Source: JALYUA01 sp038229875 (GTDB taxonomy: Bacteria > Acidobacteriota > Thermoanaerobaculia > UBA5066 > Gp7-AA6). From it: a DNA stretch of 15,218 bases. Shown piece by piece: positions 1 to 14,627 of the stretch (within the stretch, counting starts at the first letter, position 1; each line of letters starts with the position of its first letter). Below the pieces are notes generated by a model that did no database searches, was not told where the DNA came from, and saw only the letters and a program-made list of their open reading frames with translations. The DNA is taken from positions 1-15,218 of the forward strand of contig JBBROA010000099.1 of NCBI GenBank assembly GCA_038229875.1. Direction: 5' to 3'. Position numbers and translations under genes: made by a program.

Positions 1-1485
1 ACGCGCGATGTCTTCCTGGTCCGAGAGAATGTCGAGCGCGGGCCGTACGTACGCATCGCCCCACACGCGAAAACCCTGTGCCGTATCCACGAGCTCCGCT
101 TCGATCGAAAGGGCTTCTCCCCTCCGCTTCACGACGCCGGTCAGGACCGCGTCGACGTTCAAGTCGCGCCCGACCTGCCGCGGATCGGCGCCTTCCTTTC
201 CCTTGTACCGGAACGATGTGGCTCGGGCGATCACCGCGAGCTTCGGCGCCTGAGAGAGAAATCCGATCAGGCCCTCGGTGATGCCGTCGCTCAAGTAGTC
301 GAGATCCGCGTCGGCACCGTTTGCGAAGGGAAGGATCGCCAGCGTTCCGATTCGCGCCCGGCCGCGCCGCCGGGGAGGCCTGGCGGGCGGCGGGTCGACG
401 TTGACGGTCCGAATCGCGAAGGCAAGATCCCGGGCGCTCTGGAATCGCTGGTGCGGATTCTTCTCGAGACAGCGCGAGACGACGCGATCGAGATCGGGAG
501 GGACCTCCGCGTTTGCGCGGGAGGGAGGAAGGGGATCGTCCTTCAGAATCGCGGCCATCTTCTCGACGGGGCTCGCGCCGGAAAACGCGCGGTCGCCGGT
601 CAGCATCTCGTAGAGTACGCAGCCGAACGCGAAGATGTCGCTCCGCGTGTCCGCGACGTGCCCGTGCACCTGCTCCGGAGACATGTAGCCGATGGTCCCG
701 AGGATGACTCCGGCGGCGGTTCCGGGTGTCGGGGTCCTGGCACTCGAGACATCGTCCGATCCAAGCCCCGAATCTTCGATCTCCTTCGCCAGCCCGAAGT
801 CCGCGATTTTCGCCAGTCCGGAATTCGAGACGAGGATGTTCTCCGGCTTGAGATCCCGATGAAGGATACCTCCGTCGTGTGCGGCGGCGAGGCCCGTCGC
901 GATCTGCTCAGCGAGAGAAAGCGCCTTTGCGAGCGGCAAGGGACCGCCGGCGAGCATCGCCCGGAGCGTCTCTCCCTCGATGAGCTCCGAAACGATGTAG
1001 GGCGTCTGACCCTCGAGGCCGACGTCGTACACGGCGACGATGTGCGGATCCGAGAGAGCGGACGCGGCGCTCGCCTCCCGCTCGAATCGCGCGAGGCGGT
1101 CCGGGTCCCCCGCGACGTCCGTCGCGAGGACCTTGACGGCGACGTCCCGCCTCAACTTCGTGTCCCGCGCGCGATAAACCTCCCCCATTCCACCAGCTCC
1201 CAGGGGAGACAGGATCTGGTAACGCCCCAGACGCTGTCCCGATCGGAGAGCGGCCGCGGGGGCCAGCATTCGCGCCTCGTTGAGAAGCGCGGCCGCTCCT
1301 CCGAGGGCGGGGGACTCGAGGAAATCATCGACGGACCTCGATTCGAGGAGAAGCGACTCAGCCCGCCGCCGCAACTCCGCGTCCGCCGCGCATGCTCTGG
1401 ACAGGAATTCGGCACGCTCGATGGCGGGAAGCGCGAGGGCGCCGGCTAAAAGCTCCTTCAGACGCTGCCAGTCAGCGGGCGTCAT
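1..1485 (-). CDS. Ser/Thr protein kinase with C-terminal TolB-like domain (C terminus outside window)
   Basis: Hanks-type protein kinase expected to phosphorylate Ser/Thr of unknown targets; 495 codons are visible without a stop and the frame runs off the left edge. Residues 1-50 form the helical leader typical of such kinases (begins MTPADWQRLKELL). The kinase domain spans about 87-360: glycine loop GAGGMG at 96-101, lysine K118 in VAVK, likely helix-C Glu137, HRDLKPEN at 209-216 (catalytic D211), DFG at 229-231, and SPEQ at 269-272 in place of APE. A short Pro/Arg-rich linker (364-377) leads directly to a TolB-like domain (COG5616 type) from about 380, beginning TLAILPF and containing YLSDGITEGL. 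I see no membrane helix between the two domains, although many relatives have one. The ATG at 1485 lies inside the 3' end of the upstream sigma factor gene (14-nt overlap), so translation is probably coupled. Family known, substrate unknown. Confidence 0.95.
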   Translation of the reverse strand, partial: MTPADWQRLKELLAGALALPAIERAEFLSRACAADAELRRRAESLLLESRSVDDFLESPALGGAAALLNEARMLAPAAALRSGQRLGRYQILSPLGAGGMGEVYRARDTKLRRDVAVKVLATDVAGDPDRLARFEREASAASALSDPHIVAVYDVGLEGQTPYIVSELIEGETLRAMLAGGPLPLAKALSLAEQIATGLAAAHDGGILHRDLKPENILVSNSGLAKIADFGLAKEIEDSGLGSDDVSSARTPTPGTAAGVILGTIGYMSPEQVHGHVADTRSDIFAFGCVLYEMLTGDRAFSGASPVEKMAAILKDDPLPPSRANAEVPPDLDRVVSRCLEKNPHQRFQSARDLAFAIRTVNVDPPPARPPRRRGRARIGTLAILPFANGADADLDYLSDGITEGLIGFLSQAPKLAVIARATSFRYKGKEGADPRQVGRDLNVDAVLTGVVKRRGEALSIEAELVDTAQGFRVWGDAYVRPALDILSDQEDIAR

Positions 1486-2071
1486 GGTCCGTCGACTGAC
1501 AGGACCTGGCGGAACGCAGGGCGTGACGCAGGAAGAGCTTCGACGTCTGCCAGTCTCTCTTGACGGTGGGTTCGGAGACGCCCAGGATTTCGGCGGTCTC
1601 CCCGATGCTCAAGCCCCCGAAAAATCGGAGCTCGACGATTCGAGCCTGGCGGGCGTCCAGTCTCGAAAGCTCCTCGAGCGCCTCGTGGATCGCCAGCAGA
1701 TCCAGCCCCCCCTCGGTCGGAACCGCAAAGTCGTCGGCCAGAGTCACCGCGAGCCCGCCCCCGCCTCGACGTTCCGCGTTGCGGCGGCGGGCGTGGTCCA
1801 CGAGGATGCGGCGCATCATTCGCGCGGCGATCGCCAGGAAATGCGCCCGGGAAACGAAGGTCTCCCGCTGCGTAGTCAACCTCAGATAGGCCTCGTGAAC
1901 GAGGGCGGTCGGCTGCAAGGAGTGGTTGCGGTTCTCGCGAGCCAGGAAACGCCGGGCGAGCCCGCGAAGGTCATCGTAGACCGCCGGAACCAGCTCCGAG
2001 AGGTCCTGGCGCGCCGCCGGGCTCGAATCGGAAAGGAGATCGTCGACTTCTTTCGGACCTAACCCGGTCAA
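1472..2071 (-). CDS. ECF-family RNA polymerase sigma factor (TIGR02999-like)
   Basis: A 199-residue sigma factor that would direct RNA polymerase to a small regulon. Sigma region 2 covers roughly residues 22-95 and contains the family hallmark LQPTALVHEAYLRL plus the basic HARRRNAERRGGGG segment. Region 4 (about 130-185) has a helix-turn-helix ending LSIGETAEILGVSEPTVKRD. These features match the TIGR02999 group, which is often encoded beside Ser/Thr kinases in acidobacteria and planctomycetes. No anti-sigma factor is visible; control may run through the overlapping kinase gene, which is an inference. The chosen start is TTG at 2071, preceded nine bases upstream by GGAGGAG; the nearby ATG at 2076 is out of frame and meets TGA after one codon. 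The stop is TGA at 1472-1474. Confidence 0.95.
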   Translation of the reverse strand: MTGLGPKEVDDLLSDSSPAARQDLSELVPAVYDDLRGLARRFLARENRNHSLQPTALVHEAYLRLTTQRETFVSRAHFLAIAARMMRRILVDHARRRNAERRGGGGLAVTLADDFAVPTEGGLDLLAIHEALEELSRLDARQARIVELRFFGGLSIGETAEILGVSEPTVKRDWQTSKLFLRHALRSARSCQSTDHDAR

Positions 2072-2087
2072 GGCATTCCGCTCCTCC
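2068..2087 (-). promoter_or_regulatory. Ribosome binding site and two-codon mini-ORF at the sigma factor start
   Basis: On the minus strand GGAGGAG (2081-2087) is followed by ATG CCT TGA (2076-2068), whose TGA shares two bases with the TTG (2071-2069) that opens the sigma factor frame. The ribosome site could serve either start, with a spacer of 4 nt to the ATG or 9 nt to the TTG. If used, the mini-ORF would deliver terminating ribosomes onto the TTG. The 131-bp divergent region (2072-2202) shows no promoter I can call with confidence. Confidence 0.5.
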
Positions 2088-2202
2088 GGAGGGGGGGTCG
2101 TGGTCGAGGATTTGGGGAAATGCTACCTCAGACCGACCCGCGCCTCCCCGGATGATCCCTTTTTCTCCTCCGCAACGCGTTCTGTGACAAAGGGAGGAAA
2201 TC

Positions 2203-2679
2203 ATGAACGTCAGCTCTCGATTCCTGGGTCGGGTCGGACTGGTCTTGCTCGCGGCCGCCGCCGCGGCGCAAGGAGTCTCCGCGGAAGAGAGGCACTCGGA
2301 GGGTCAGCATTTCACGGCGCGAGACATCAAGCGCTCTTACGGATACAGCTGCAGCGGCACGGTCGCAGCGTCTCCGGTGCTGCCGCCAAGTTTCCTTGGC
2401 CCGTTCGCGCAGATCGGCCAGGTTTCCTGCGACGGGAGGGATACGTGCTCTGGCACGTCGACTGTCAGCTTCAACGGCAACATCTTCGCGGGAACAATCT
2501 CGGGTCCCTATACCGTGAAACCCAACGGAGAAGGCGACGTCACGTACACCGTCAAAATCCCAGGGTTTCCAGACAGTTTGCTTCCGATTCACTTCGTTAT
2601 TTACTTAGACGGGCGAGGGATCAAGGGCTTGCCTGTCGGGGCTGGAAACATCGTCACTTGTGACCTGAAGGAACAATAA
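2203..2679 (+). CDS. Small secreted protein of unknown function, four cysteines
   Basis: A 158-residue predicted exported protein that I cannot assign a function. A classical signal peptide occupies about residues 1-27 (basic start, then LGRVGLVLLAAAAAAQGVSA, cleavage likely before EERH). The mature part is rich in Gly, Ser, Thr and Val in alternating patterns that suggest beta strands, e.g. GTISGPYTVKPNGEGDVTYTV. It has four cysteines, near residues 50, 75, 82 and 153, that could form two disulfides outside the cytoplasm. It vaguely resembles small bacterial proteins with an SCSGT start and repeated FNG / YTV-NGxG turns, but that is recollection only. The start is set by a strong ribosome site GGGAGGA (2192-2198) five bases before ATG. 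It is divergent from the sigma factor and convergent with rpoC. Its 3' half is less GC-rich than the neighbours. Confidence 0.88.
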   Translation: MNVSSRFLGRVGLVLLAAAAAAQGVSAEERHSEGQHFTARDIKRSYGYSCSGTVAASPVLPPSFLGPFAQIGQVSCDGRDTCSGTSTVSFNGNIFAGTISGPYTVKPNGEGDVTYTVKIPGFPDSLLPIHFVIYLDGRGIKGLPVGAGNIVTCDLKEQ

Positions 2680-2695
2680 CGCCGTCGGAAAACGA

Positions 2696-2721
2696 AAGGG
2701 GCCCGGTCGCCCGGGCCCCTT
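2696..2721. terminator. Intrinsic terminator of the rpoC operon, probably bidirectional
   Basis: A perfect 11-bp GC-rich stem (AAGGGGCCCGG and its complement) closes a 4-nt loop (TCGC on the plus strand). Read on the minus strand it begins 21 nt beyond the rpoC stop and is followed by TTTCGTTTT, a usable U-tract. Read on the plus strand it lies 16 nt beyond the secreted protein gene but is followed only by TTACTC, so termination in that direction should be weaker. Confidence 0.9.
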
Positions 2722-2742
2722 ACTCATCCTCTTCCCGAATCT

Positions 2743-6927
<4,185 letters not shown>

Positions 6928-6930
<3 letters not shown>

Positions 6931-6944
6931 TTTAGTTGCTCCTT
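6928..6944 (-). promoter_or_regulatory. Ribosome binding site fixing the TTG start of rpoC
   Basis: AAGGAG (6939-6944) stands eight bases before TTG (6930-6928), and the encoded residues lead straight into the conserved N terminus (ALKDFNSIKISLASP). No in-frame ATG lies close enough to compete, so TTG initiation is well supported. Confidence 0.85.
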
Positions 6945-7079
6945 CTCATCAGGTCGTTCATCGCGACCCAGTGAGGAAACATTTTGAGCGGTCGCTCGAC
7001 GCGACCGAAGAGAGCCAGCTGCCGCTGGTCACCATCCCATGGCTTGAACATCGCGTCATGCCGATGACAAAGAACCGGT
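6931..7079 (-). other. rpoB-rpoC spacer with hairpins
   Basis: This 149-bp transcribed spacer contains a perfect 7-bp stem (CGGTCGC / GCGACCG, 6989-7007, 5-nt loop) and a 5-bp stem with tetraloop (CCAGC / GCTGG, 7015-7028). Neither has a U-tract after it on the minus strand, so they are not intrinsic terminators. They may protect or process the message between the two large genes, which is an inference. The right end of the spacer borders the rpoB TGA at 7080-7082. Confidence 0.5.
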
Positions 7080-11318
<4,239 letters not shown>

Positions 11319-11523
11319 TCAGACTCCTCGCGCCGGCGCACGGCCAGGCGTATAGACGAAGGGGAGACGATCCGGGCCGGCTCCCGCCGGCGGATTGCCG
11401 GGGAGACTCGGCGAATACCGAAACACACGGCTATTCCCGAGGGACGCGCCAGCCCGCCCGGGTCCCGCAAGGGACTCGGAGCCATCGAATTCCGGGCGTC
11501 CCCCCGGGTGGAAAGCCGCCCCA
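11319..11523 (-). other. rplL-rpoB spacer with two hairpins
   Basis: This 205-bp spacer has a perfect 6-bp stem with tetraloop (GCCGGC repeated as its own complement, 11376-11391) and a 5-bp stem with tetraloop (GTCCC / GGGAC, 11462-11475). In E. coli the equivalent gap holds a partial terminator and an RNase III site that lower rpoB output relative to the ribosomal genes; a similar role here is possible, but neither hairpin is followed by a U-tract. I see no promoter I can call. Confidence 0.45.
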
Positions 11524-11904
11524 CTACTTGATCTCGACCTTTGCTCCCACGTCTTCGAATTTCTTCTTGATGCTGGCGGCCTCGTCCTTGGAAACCCCTT
11601 CCTTGATGGTTCCTGGCGCGCCGTCGACGAGATCCTTGGCTTCCTTCAACCCCAGGGCCGTCACCTCGCGGACCGCCTTGATGGTCTTGATCTTGTCTCC
11701 AGCCGCCTGCAGGACCACCGTGAACTCGGTCTGCTCTTCCTCGACCGGAGCCGCCGCGGCTCCCGCGCCCGCCGCCGGCGCCGCCATTGACATCGCGGCC
11801 GCCGACACGCCGAACCTCTCCTCGAGAGCCTTCACAATCGTGTTCAGCTCGAGGACGGTCATGCCCTCGATCTCCTTGACGAAATTCTCCGAAGTCATCG
11901 CCAT
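11524..11904 (-). CDS. rplL: 50S ribosomal protein L7/L12
   Basis: Stalk protein of the large subunit, present as dimers bound to L10 and recruiting the translational GTPases. 126 residues: N-terminal dimerisation domain 1-35, a flexible Ala/Pro/Gly hinge around 38-53 (AAPAAGAGAAAAP), and the conserved C-terminal domain with KIKTIKAVREVTALGLKEAK and the terminal EIK. The start at 11904 follows AAGGAG with a 7-nt spacer; an alternative in-frame ATG two codons later (11898) is less well placed. 34 bp after rplJ. Stop TAG at 11524-11526, immediately after the canonical family end. Confidence 0.98.
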   Translation of the reverse strand: MAMTSENFVKEIEGMTVLELNTIVKALEERFGVSAAAMSMAAPAAGAGAAAAPVEEEQTEFTVVLQAAGDKIKTIKAVREVTALGLKEAKDLVDGAPGTIKEGVSKDEAASIKKKFEDVGAKVEIK

Positions 11905-11938
11905 GTCCGTTCTCCTTCTAATCTCGGTACGTTGAAAG

Positions 11939-12487
11939 TCATTCGGCGGGCGCGGCCGCAGCCTCGCCCGTTTTCGATTTCTGTTCGGCGATCTGATGCA
12001 TCACGAGCGCGAGGTTGCGGACGGGGCCGTTCAACACGACCGCAAGACGCCGCAGTGGAGACTGCATCACGAAGAGCAGCTTCGATACCAGCTCCTCGCG
12101 GGACGGCAGGTCCGCGATCGCCTGGATGTCGGCGGCGGCTACGGCGCGGCCCTCGATCAGGGCGCCCTTGAAGACAAGCTTCGGGTTCGTCTTGGCGAAG
12201 GTCGTCAGGACCTTGGCAAGGGGCACCGCGTTCGATTCGTTGTAAGCGATGGCCGTGTCGCCCACGAAGTGCTCGGAGACCGCTTCGAGCGGCGTTCCAA
12301 TGGTGGCGCGCCGAGCGATCGTGTTCTTCACGACGAGGTACTTCGATGACGTTGCGCGCACCTGCCGGCGGAGCTCCGTCACTTCGGGGACCTTGAGGCC
12401 GGCGAACCCGAACAGGATCGCGTTCTTCGACCGGGCCATGTCCTCTTCGAGGACGGTCAGCATGGAGGCTTTTTCAGTTTTATTCAT
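11939..12487 (-). CDS. rplJ: 50S ribosomal protein L10
   Basis: Base of the ribosomal stalk; binds 23S rRNA with its N-terminal domain and L7/L12 dimers with its C-terminal helix. 182 residues, usual size. Recognisable parts: early LEEDMARSKNAILFGFAGLK, the VVKNTIARRA segment, and the final helix leading into an Ala-rich tail ending AAAAPAE. ATG at 12487 lies only nine bases after the rplA stop, and its AGGA-type ribosome site overlaps that stop, indicating coupling. The short gap leaves no space for the long L10-binding leader found upstream of rplJ in many bacteria. Stop TGA. Confidence 0.98.
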   Translation of the reverse strand: MNKTEKASMLTVLEEDMARSKNAILFGFAGLKVPEVTELRRQVRATSSKYLVVKNTIARRATIGTPLEAVSEHFVGDTAIAYNESNAVPLAKVLTTFAKTNPKLVFKGALIEGRAVAAADIQAIADLPSREELVSKLLFVMQSPLRRLAVVLNGPVRNLALVMHQIAEQKSKTGEAAAAPAE

Positions 12488-12496
12488 GACGTTTTC

Positions 12497-13192
12497 CTAG
12501 AGCGCTTCCACGGCGGCCGTGTCGATGTCGATGCCCGGACCCATCGTCGAAGAGATGGAGACCGTCCGGAAATACTTACCCTTCGCGGCGGGAGGCTTGG
12601 CCCGCAGAACCGCGCGGATGAACGCGGTCGCGTTCTCCTCGAGCCGAGTCTCGTCAAACGAGGTCTTCCCGATCGCCGCGTGGATGATCGACGTCTTGTC
12701 AACCCGGAACTCGACCTTGCCGGCCTTGATCTCCCGAACGGCCTTACCCACGTCCATCGTGACGGTGCCGGCCTTCGGGTTCGGCATGAGCCCCTTCGGG
12801 CCGAGCACTTTCCCGAGCTTGCCGACGAGCCGCATCATGTCCGGAGTCGCGACGAGTGCGTCGAACTCCAGGAACCCGCCCTGGATACGCTCGACCAGCT
12901 CCTCAGCTCCAACGTGATCCGCGCCCGCTTCCGTCGCTTCGCGGGCCTTGTCGCCGCCCGCGATCACGGCGACCCTCTTCGACGTTCCCGTGCCGTGGGG
13001 AAGGACGACCGTGCCGCGCACCATCTGGTCCGCATGCTTGGGGTCGACTCCCAGCAGCATCGCGACATCGACGGATTCGTCGAACTTCGCGAACTTGACC
13101 GCGCGGACGAGCTTCATGGCGTCGCTGAGCCCGTACGGGCGCGGCTCCACCTTCGCCTTCGCGGCCAGAAACTTCTTACCCGGTTTTCTCAT
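12497..13192 (-). CDS. rplA: 50S ribosomal protein L1
   Basis: Protein of the L1 arm at the E site, and in many bacteria a translational repressor of its own message. 231 residues, the usual length. The signature GPKGLMPNPKAGTVT is at 131-145, with the basic N terminus (MRKPGKKF) and the C-terminal TVSISSTMGPGIDID typical of the family. ATG at 13192 follows AAGGGGG. 81 bp after rplK, with a perfect 8-bp hairpin in the gap. Stop TAG at 12497-12499. Confidence 0.98.
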   Translation of the reverse strand: MRKPGKKFLAAKAKVEPRPYGLSDAMKLVRAVKFAKFDESVDVAMLLGVDPKHADQMVRGTVVLPHGTGTSKRVAVIAGGDKAREATEAGADHVGAEELVERIQGGFLEFDALVATPDMMRLVGKLGKVLGPKGLMPNPKAGTVTMDVGKAVREIKAGKVEFRVDKTSIIHAAIGKTSFDETRLEENATAFIRAVLRAKPPAAKGKYFRTVSISSTMGPGIDIDTAAVEAL

Positions 13193-13214
13193 TTACCCCC
13201 TTCGTCGTGCTGAC

Positions 13215-13233
13215 GACCGGAGTGGCTCCGGTC
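13215..13233 (-). promoter_or_regulatory. Hairpin between rplK and rplA
   Basis: A perfect 8-bp stem (GACCGGAG / CTCCGGTC) with a 3-nt loop, 22 nt upstream of the rplA start. There is no U-tract, so it is not a terminator. A smaller inverted repeat (GTCTG / CAGAC, 13267-13279) overlaps the rplK stop. Possible roles are control of rplA translation or mRNA processing; I could not match it to a known L1-binding motif. Confidence 0.5.
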
Positions 13234-13273
13234 TCCGACTCGAGCAGTTCTCGTCGTGTTTCTGTTGTCTGTT

Positions 13274-13696
13274 TCAGACGACGTCGATCCCCATGCTGCG
13301 CGCGGTGCCTTCGACCACCCGGATGGCGGCCGGCAGATCGGACGCATTGAGGTCCGGCATCTTCGTCCTGGCAATGTCTTCGACCTGCTGTTTCGTGACC
13401 TTCCCGACCTTTTCCTTGTTCGGGGTTCCGGAACCCTTCGGGATCCCGGCCGCCTTCAGCAGCAGGATCGAAGCCGGAGGGGTCTTCGTGATGAACGTGT
13501 AGGACCGGTCGGCGTACACGGTGATGACGACCGGGATGATGAGGCCCTTCTGCGCCGCCGTGCGGGCGTTGAAGTTTTTGCAGAAATCCATGATGTTGAC
13601 GCCCTGCTGGCCGAGCGCCGGGCCGACCGGAGGCGCCGGCGTGGCCTCCGCCGCGGGAATCTGCAGTTTGACGTAGCCGGTGATTTTTTTCGCCAT
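13274..13696 (-). CDS. rplK: 50S ribosomal protein L11
   Basis: Component of the GTPase-associated centre, bound to the 23S rRNA segment targeted by thiostrepton. 140 residues. The proline-rich N-terminal domain (PAPPVGPALGQQGVNIMDFC) and the rRNA-binding C-terminal domain (PKGSGTPNKEKVGKVT) are standard. ATG at 13696; the sequence before it comes from a repeat element (motif GAGCAAAGCGAG), and only a poor ribosome site (AGCGAG, 4-nt spacer) is present, which is unusual for such a strongly expressed gene. 128 bp after nusG, 81 bp before rplA. Stop TGA. Confidence 0.98.
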   Translation of the reverse strand: MAKKITGYVKLQIPAAEATPAPPVGPALGQQGVNIMDFCKNFNARTAAQKGLIIPVVITVYADRSYTFITKTPPASILLLKAAGIPKGSGTPNKEKVGKVTKQQVEDIARTKMPDLNASDLPAAIRVVEGTARSMGIDVV

Positions 13697-13822
13697 ATGA
13701 CTCGCTTTGCTCGTTCGGGAATCGGGAAGCGGGAACCGGGAACCGAATTTCCCCGCTCACCCTCAGTCCGATCTCGTTTTTGCTTTGCCTCCTCGATTTC
13801 CGATTTCAGATTTCCGATTACC
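13697..13822 (-). repeat. Heptad-armed intergenic element, copy B (nusG-rplK gap)
   Basis: Fills the nusG-rplK gap almost completely. On the plus strand: a terminal motif CTCGCTTTGCTCG (13700-13712); an arm of four 7-mers of type GGGAANC (13717-13744); a 50-nt core (13745-13794); and a second arm of four 7-mers of type GATTTCC (13795-13822). The arms are approximate complements, so the transcript can fold into an imperfect long hairpin. The core shares CCCCG, CCTCAGT and TTGCT blocks, in order, with copy A at 14628-14772. No coding potential is seen. Function unknown; resembles REP/MITE-type repeats in its logic. Confidence 0.8.
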
Positions 13823-13824
13823 GG

Positions 13825-14409
13825 CTAAAGCTTCTGAACCTGCAGAAACTCGAGCTCCACGGGCGTGCTGCGTCCAAAGATCGTGACCATCACCTTGAGC
13901 GTCGACCGATCGAGGTTGATGTCCTCTACCACGCCCGTGAAGTTCGTGAACGGGCCGTCGGTGATCCGGACGTGCTCGCCCTTTTCAAACGTGTGCTTCG
14001 GTTTCGGCTTTTCCTTCGTCGAGGTGACGCGATGGAGGATCTGCTCGACCTCGTCTCCGGTGAGCGGCGTCGGCTCCTTGCCGGATCCGACGAACCCGGT
14101 CACCTTCGGAGTGTTCTTGACGAGATGCCACGCCTCGTCGGACATCTCCATCTCGACGATGATGTAGCCGGGGAAGAACTTCCGCTGGATCTCGCGGCGT
14201 TTTCCGCCCTTCATCTCGACCAAGGTCTCCGTGGGAATCCGGATGTCCCCGAAGGAATCCGTCATCCCCATCGCGTCGACCCGCTGCTTCAGGTTCTGGC
14301 GCACGCGCTCCTCGAACCCGGAGTAGGTGTGGACGATGAACCAGTCTTTCTTGCGTCCGTTGCCCTCGGCGGGCTGCACGGCGCCCTCGCCCGTCCTGGT
14401 CGTCGTCAT
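13825..14409 (-). CDS. nusG: Transcription elongation/antitermination factor NusG
   Basis: Binds the RNA polymerase clamp to aid processivity, and through its KOW domain links polymerase to Rho or ribosomal protein S10. 194 residues. After a polar N-terminal extension of about 20 residues (MTTTRTGEGAVQPAEGNG) the NGN domain runs about 22-130 with WFIVHTYSGFEERVRQNL and FFPGYIIVEM; the KOW motif (GEHVRITDGPFTNFTGVVED) starts at 144. The ATG at 14409 overlaps the secE stop as ATGA, with GGGGGTG upstream, so the two are translationally coupled. A start further downstream (ATG at M48) would remove the conserved core and is rejected. Stop TAG at 13825-13827. Confidence 0.98.
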   Translation of the reverse strand: MTTTRTGEGAVQPAEGNGRKKDWFIVHTYSGFEERVRQNLKQRVDAMGMTDSFGDIRIPTETLVEMKGGKRREIQRKFFPGYIIVEMEMSDEAWHLVKNTPKVTGFVGSGKEPTPLTGDEVEQILHRVTSTKEKPKPKHTFEKGEHVRITDGPFTNFTGVVEDINLDRSTLKVMVTIFGRSTPVELEFLQVQKL

Positions 14410-14627
14410 GCCAGCACCCCCGCGGCGTGGAAGATCCGATCGATCGCCCAGGCGAGGCCGGTGTCGATCACGAAGAGGTAAAAGCCGAAGAGGAAGCAGG
14501 CGACGATCACGACGACGGTCGTCCCGACGACTTCGGGCCGGCCGGGCCAGCTCACCTTTTTCATCTCGACCCAGACGTCCCGGAAAAAGCTCCGGGTCGA
14601 CGGCCACCATTCTTTGACTGGGGTCAT
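14406..14627 (-). CDS. secE: Preprotein translocase subunit SecE
   Basis: Essential membrane subunit that clamps SecY in the SecYEG channel. 73 residues, the short single-helix form common outside enterobacteria. The amphipathic segment with the signature EMKKVSWPGRPEVVGTT (21-37) is followed by one membrane helix at about 36-56. ATG at 14627 sits directly after the end of a repeat element; as for rplK the only ribosome site is AGCGAG within the motif GAGCAAAGCGAG. Overlaps nusG by ATGA and lies 161 bp after tRNA-Trp. Stop TGA. Confidence 0.97.
   Translation of the reverse strand: MTPVKEWWPSTRSFFRDVWVEMKKVSWPGRPEVVGTTVVVIVACFLFGFYLFVIDTGLAWAIDRIFHAAGVLA

Noticed and set aside
451..1449. A 332-codon plus-strand frame
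   Set aside because: It is antisense to the kinase, whose motifs (HRDLKPEN, DFG) are unambiguous on the minus strand.
2072..2202. Promoters for the divergent sigma and secreted-protein genes
   Set aside because: No convincing -35/-10 pair for a housekeeping or ECF sigma could be placed by eye.
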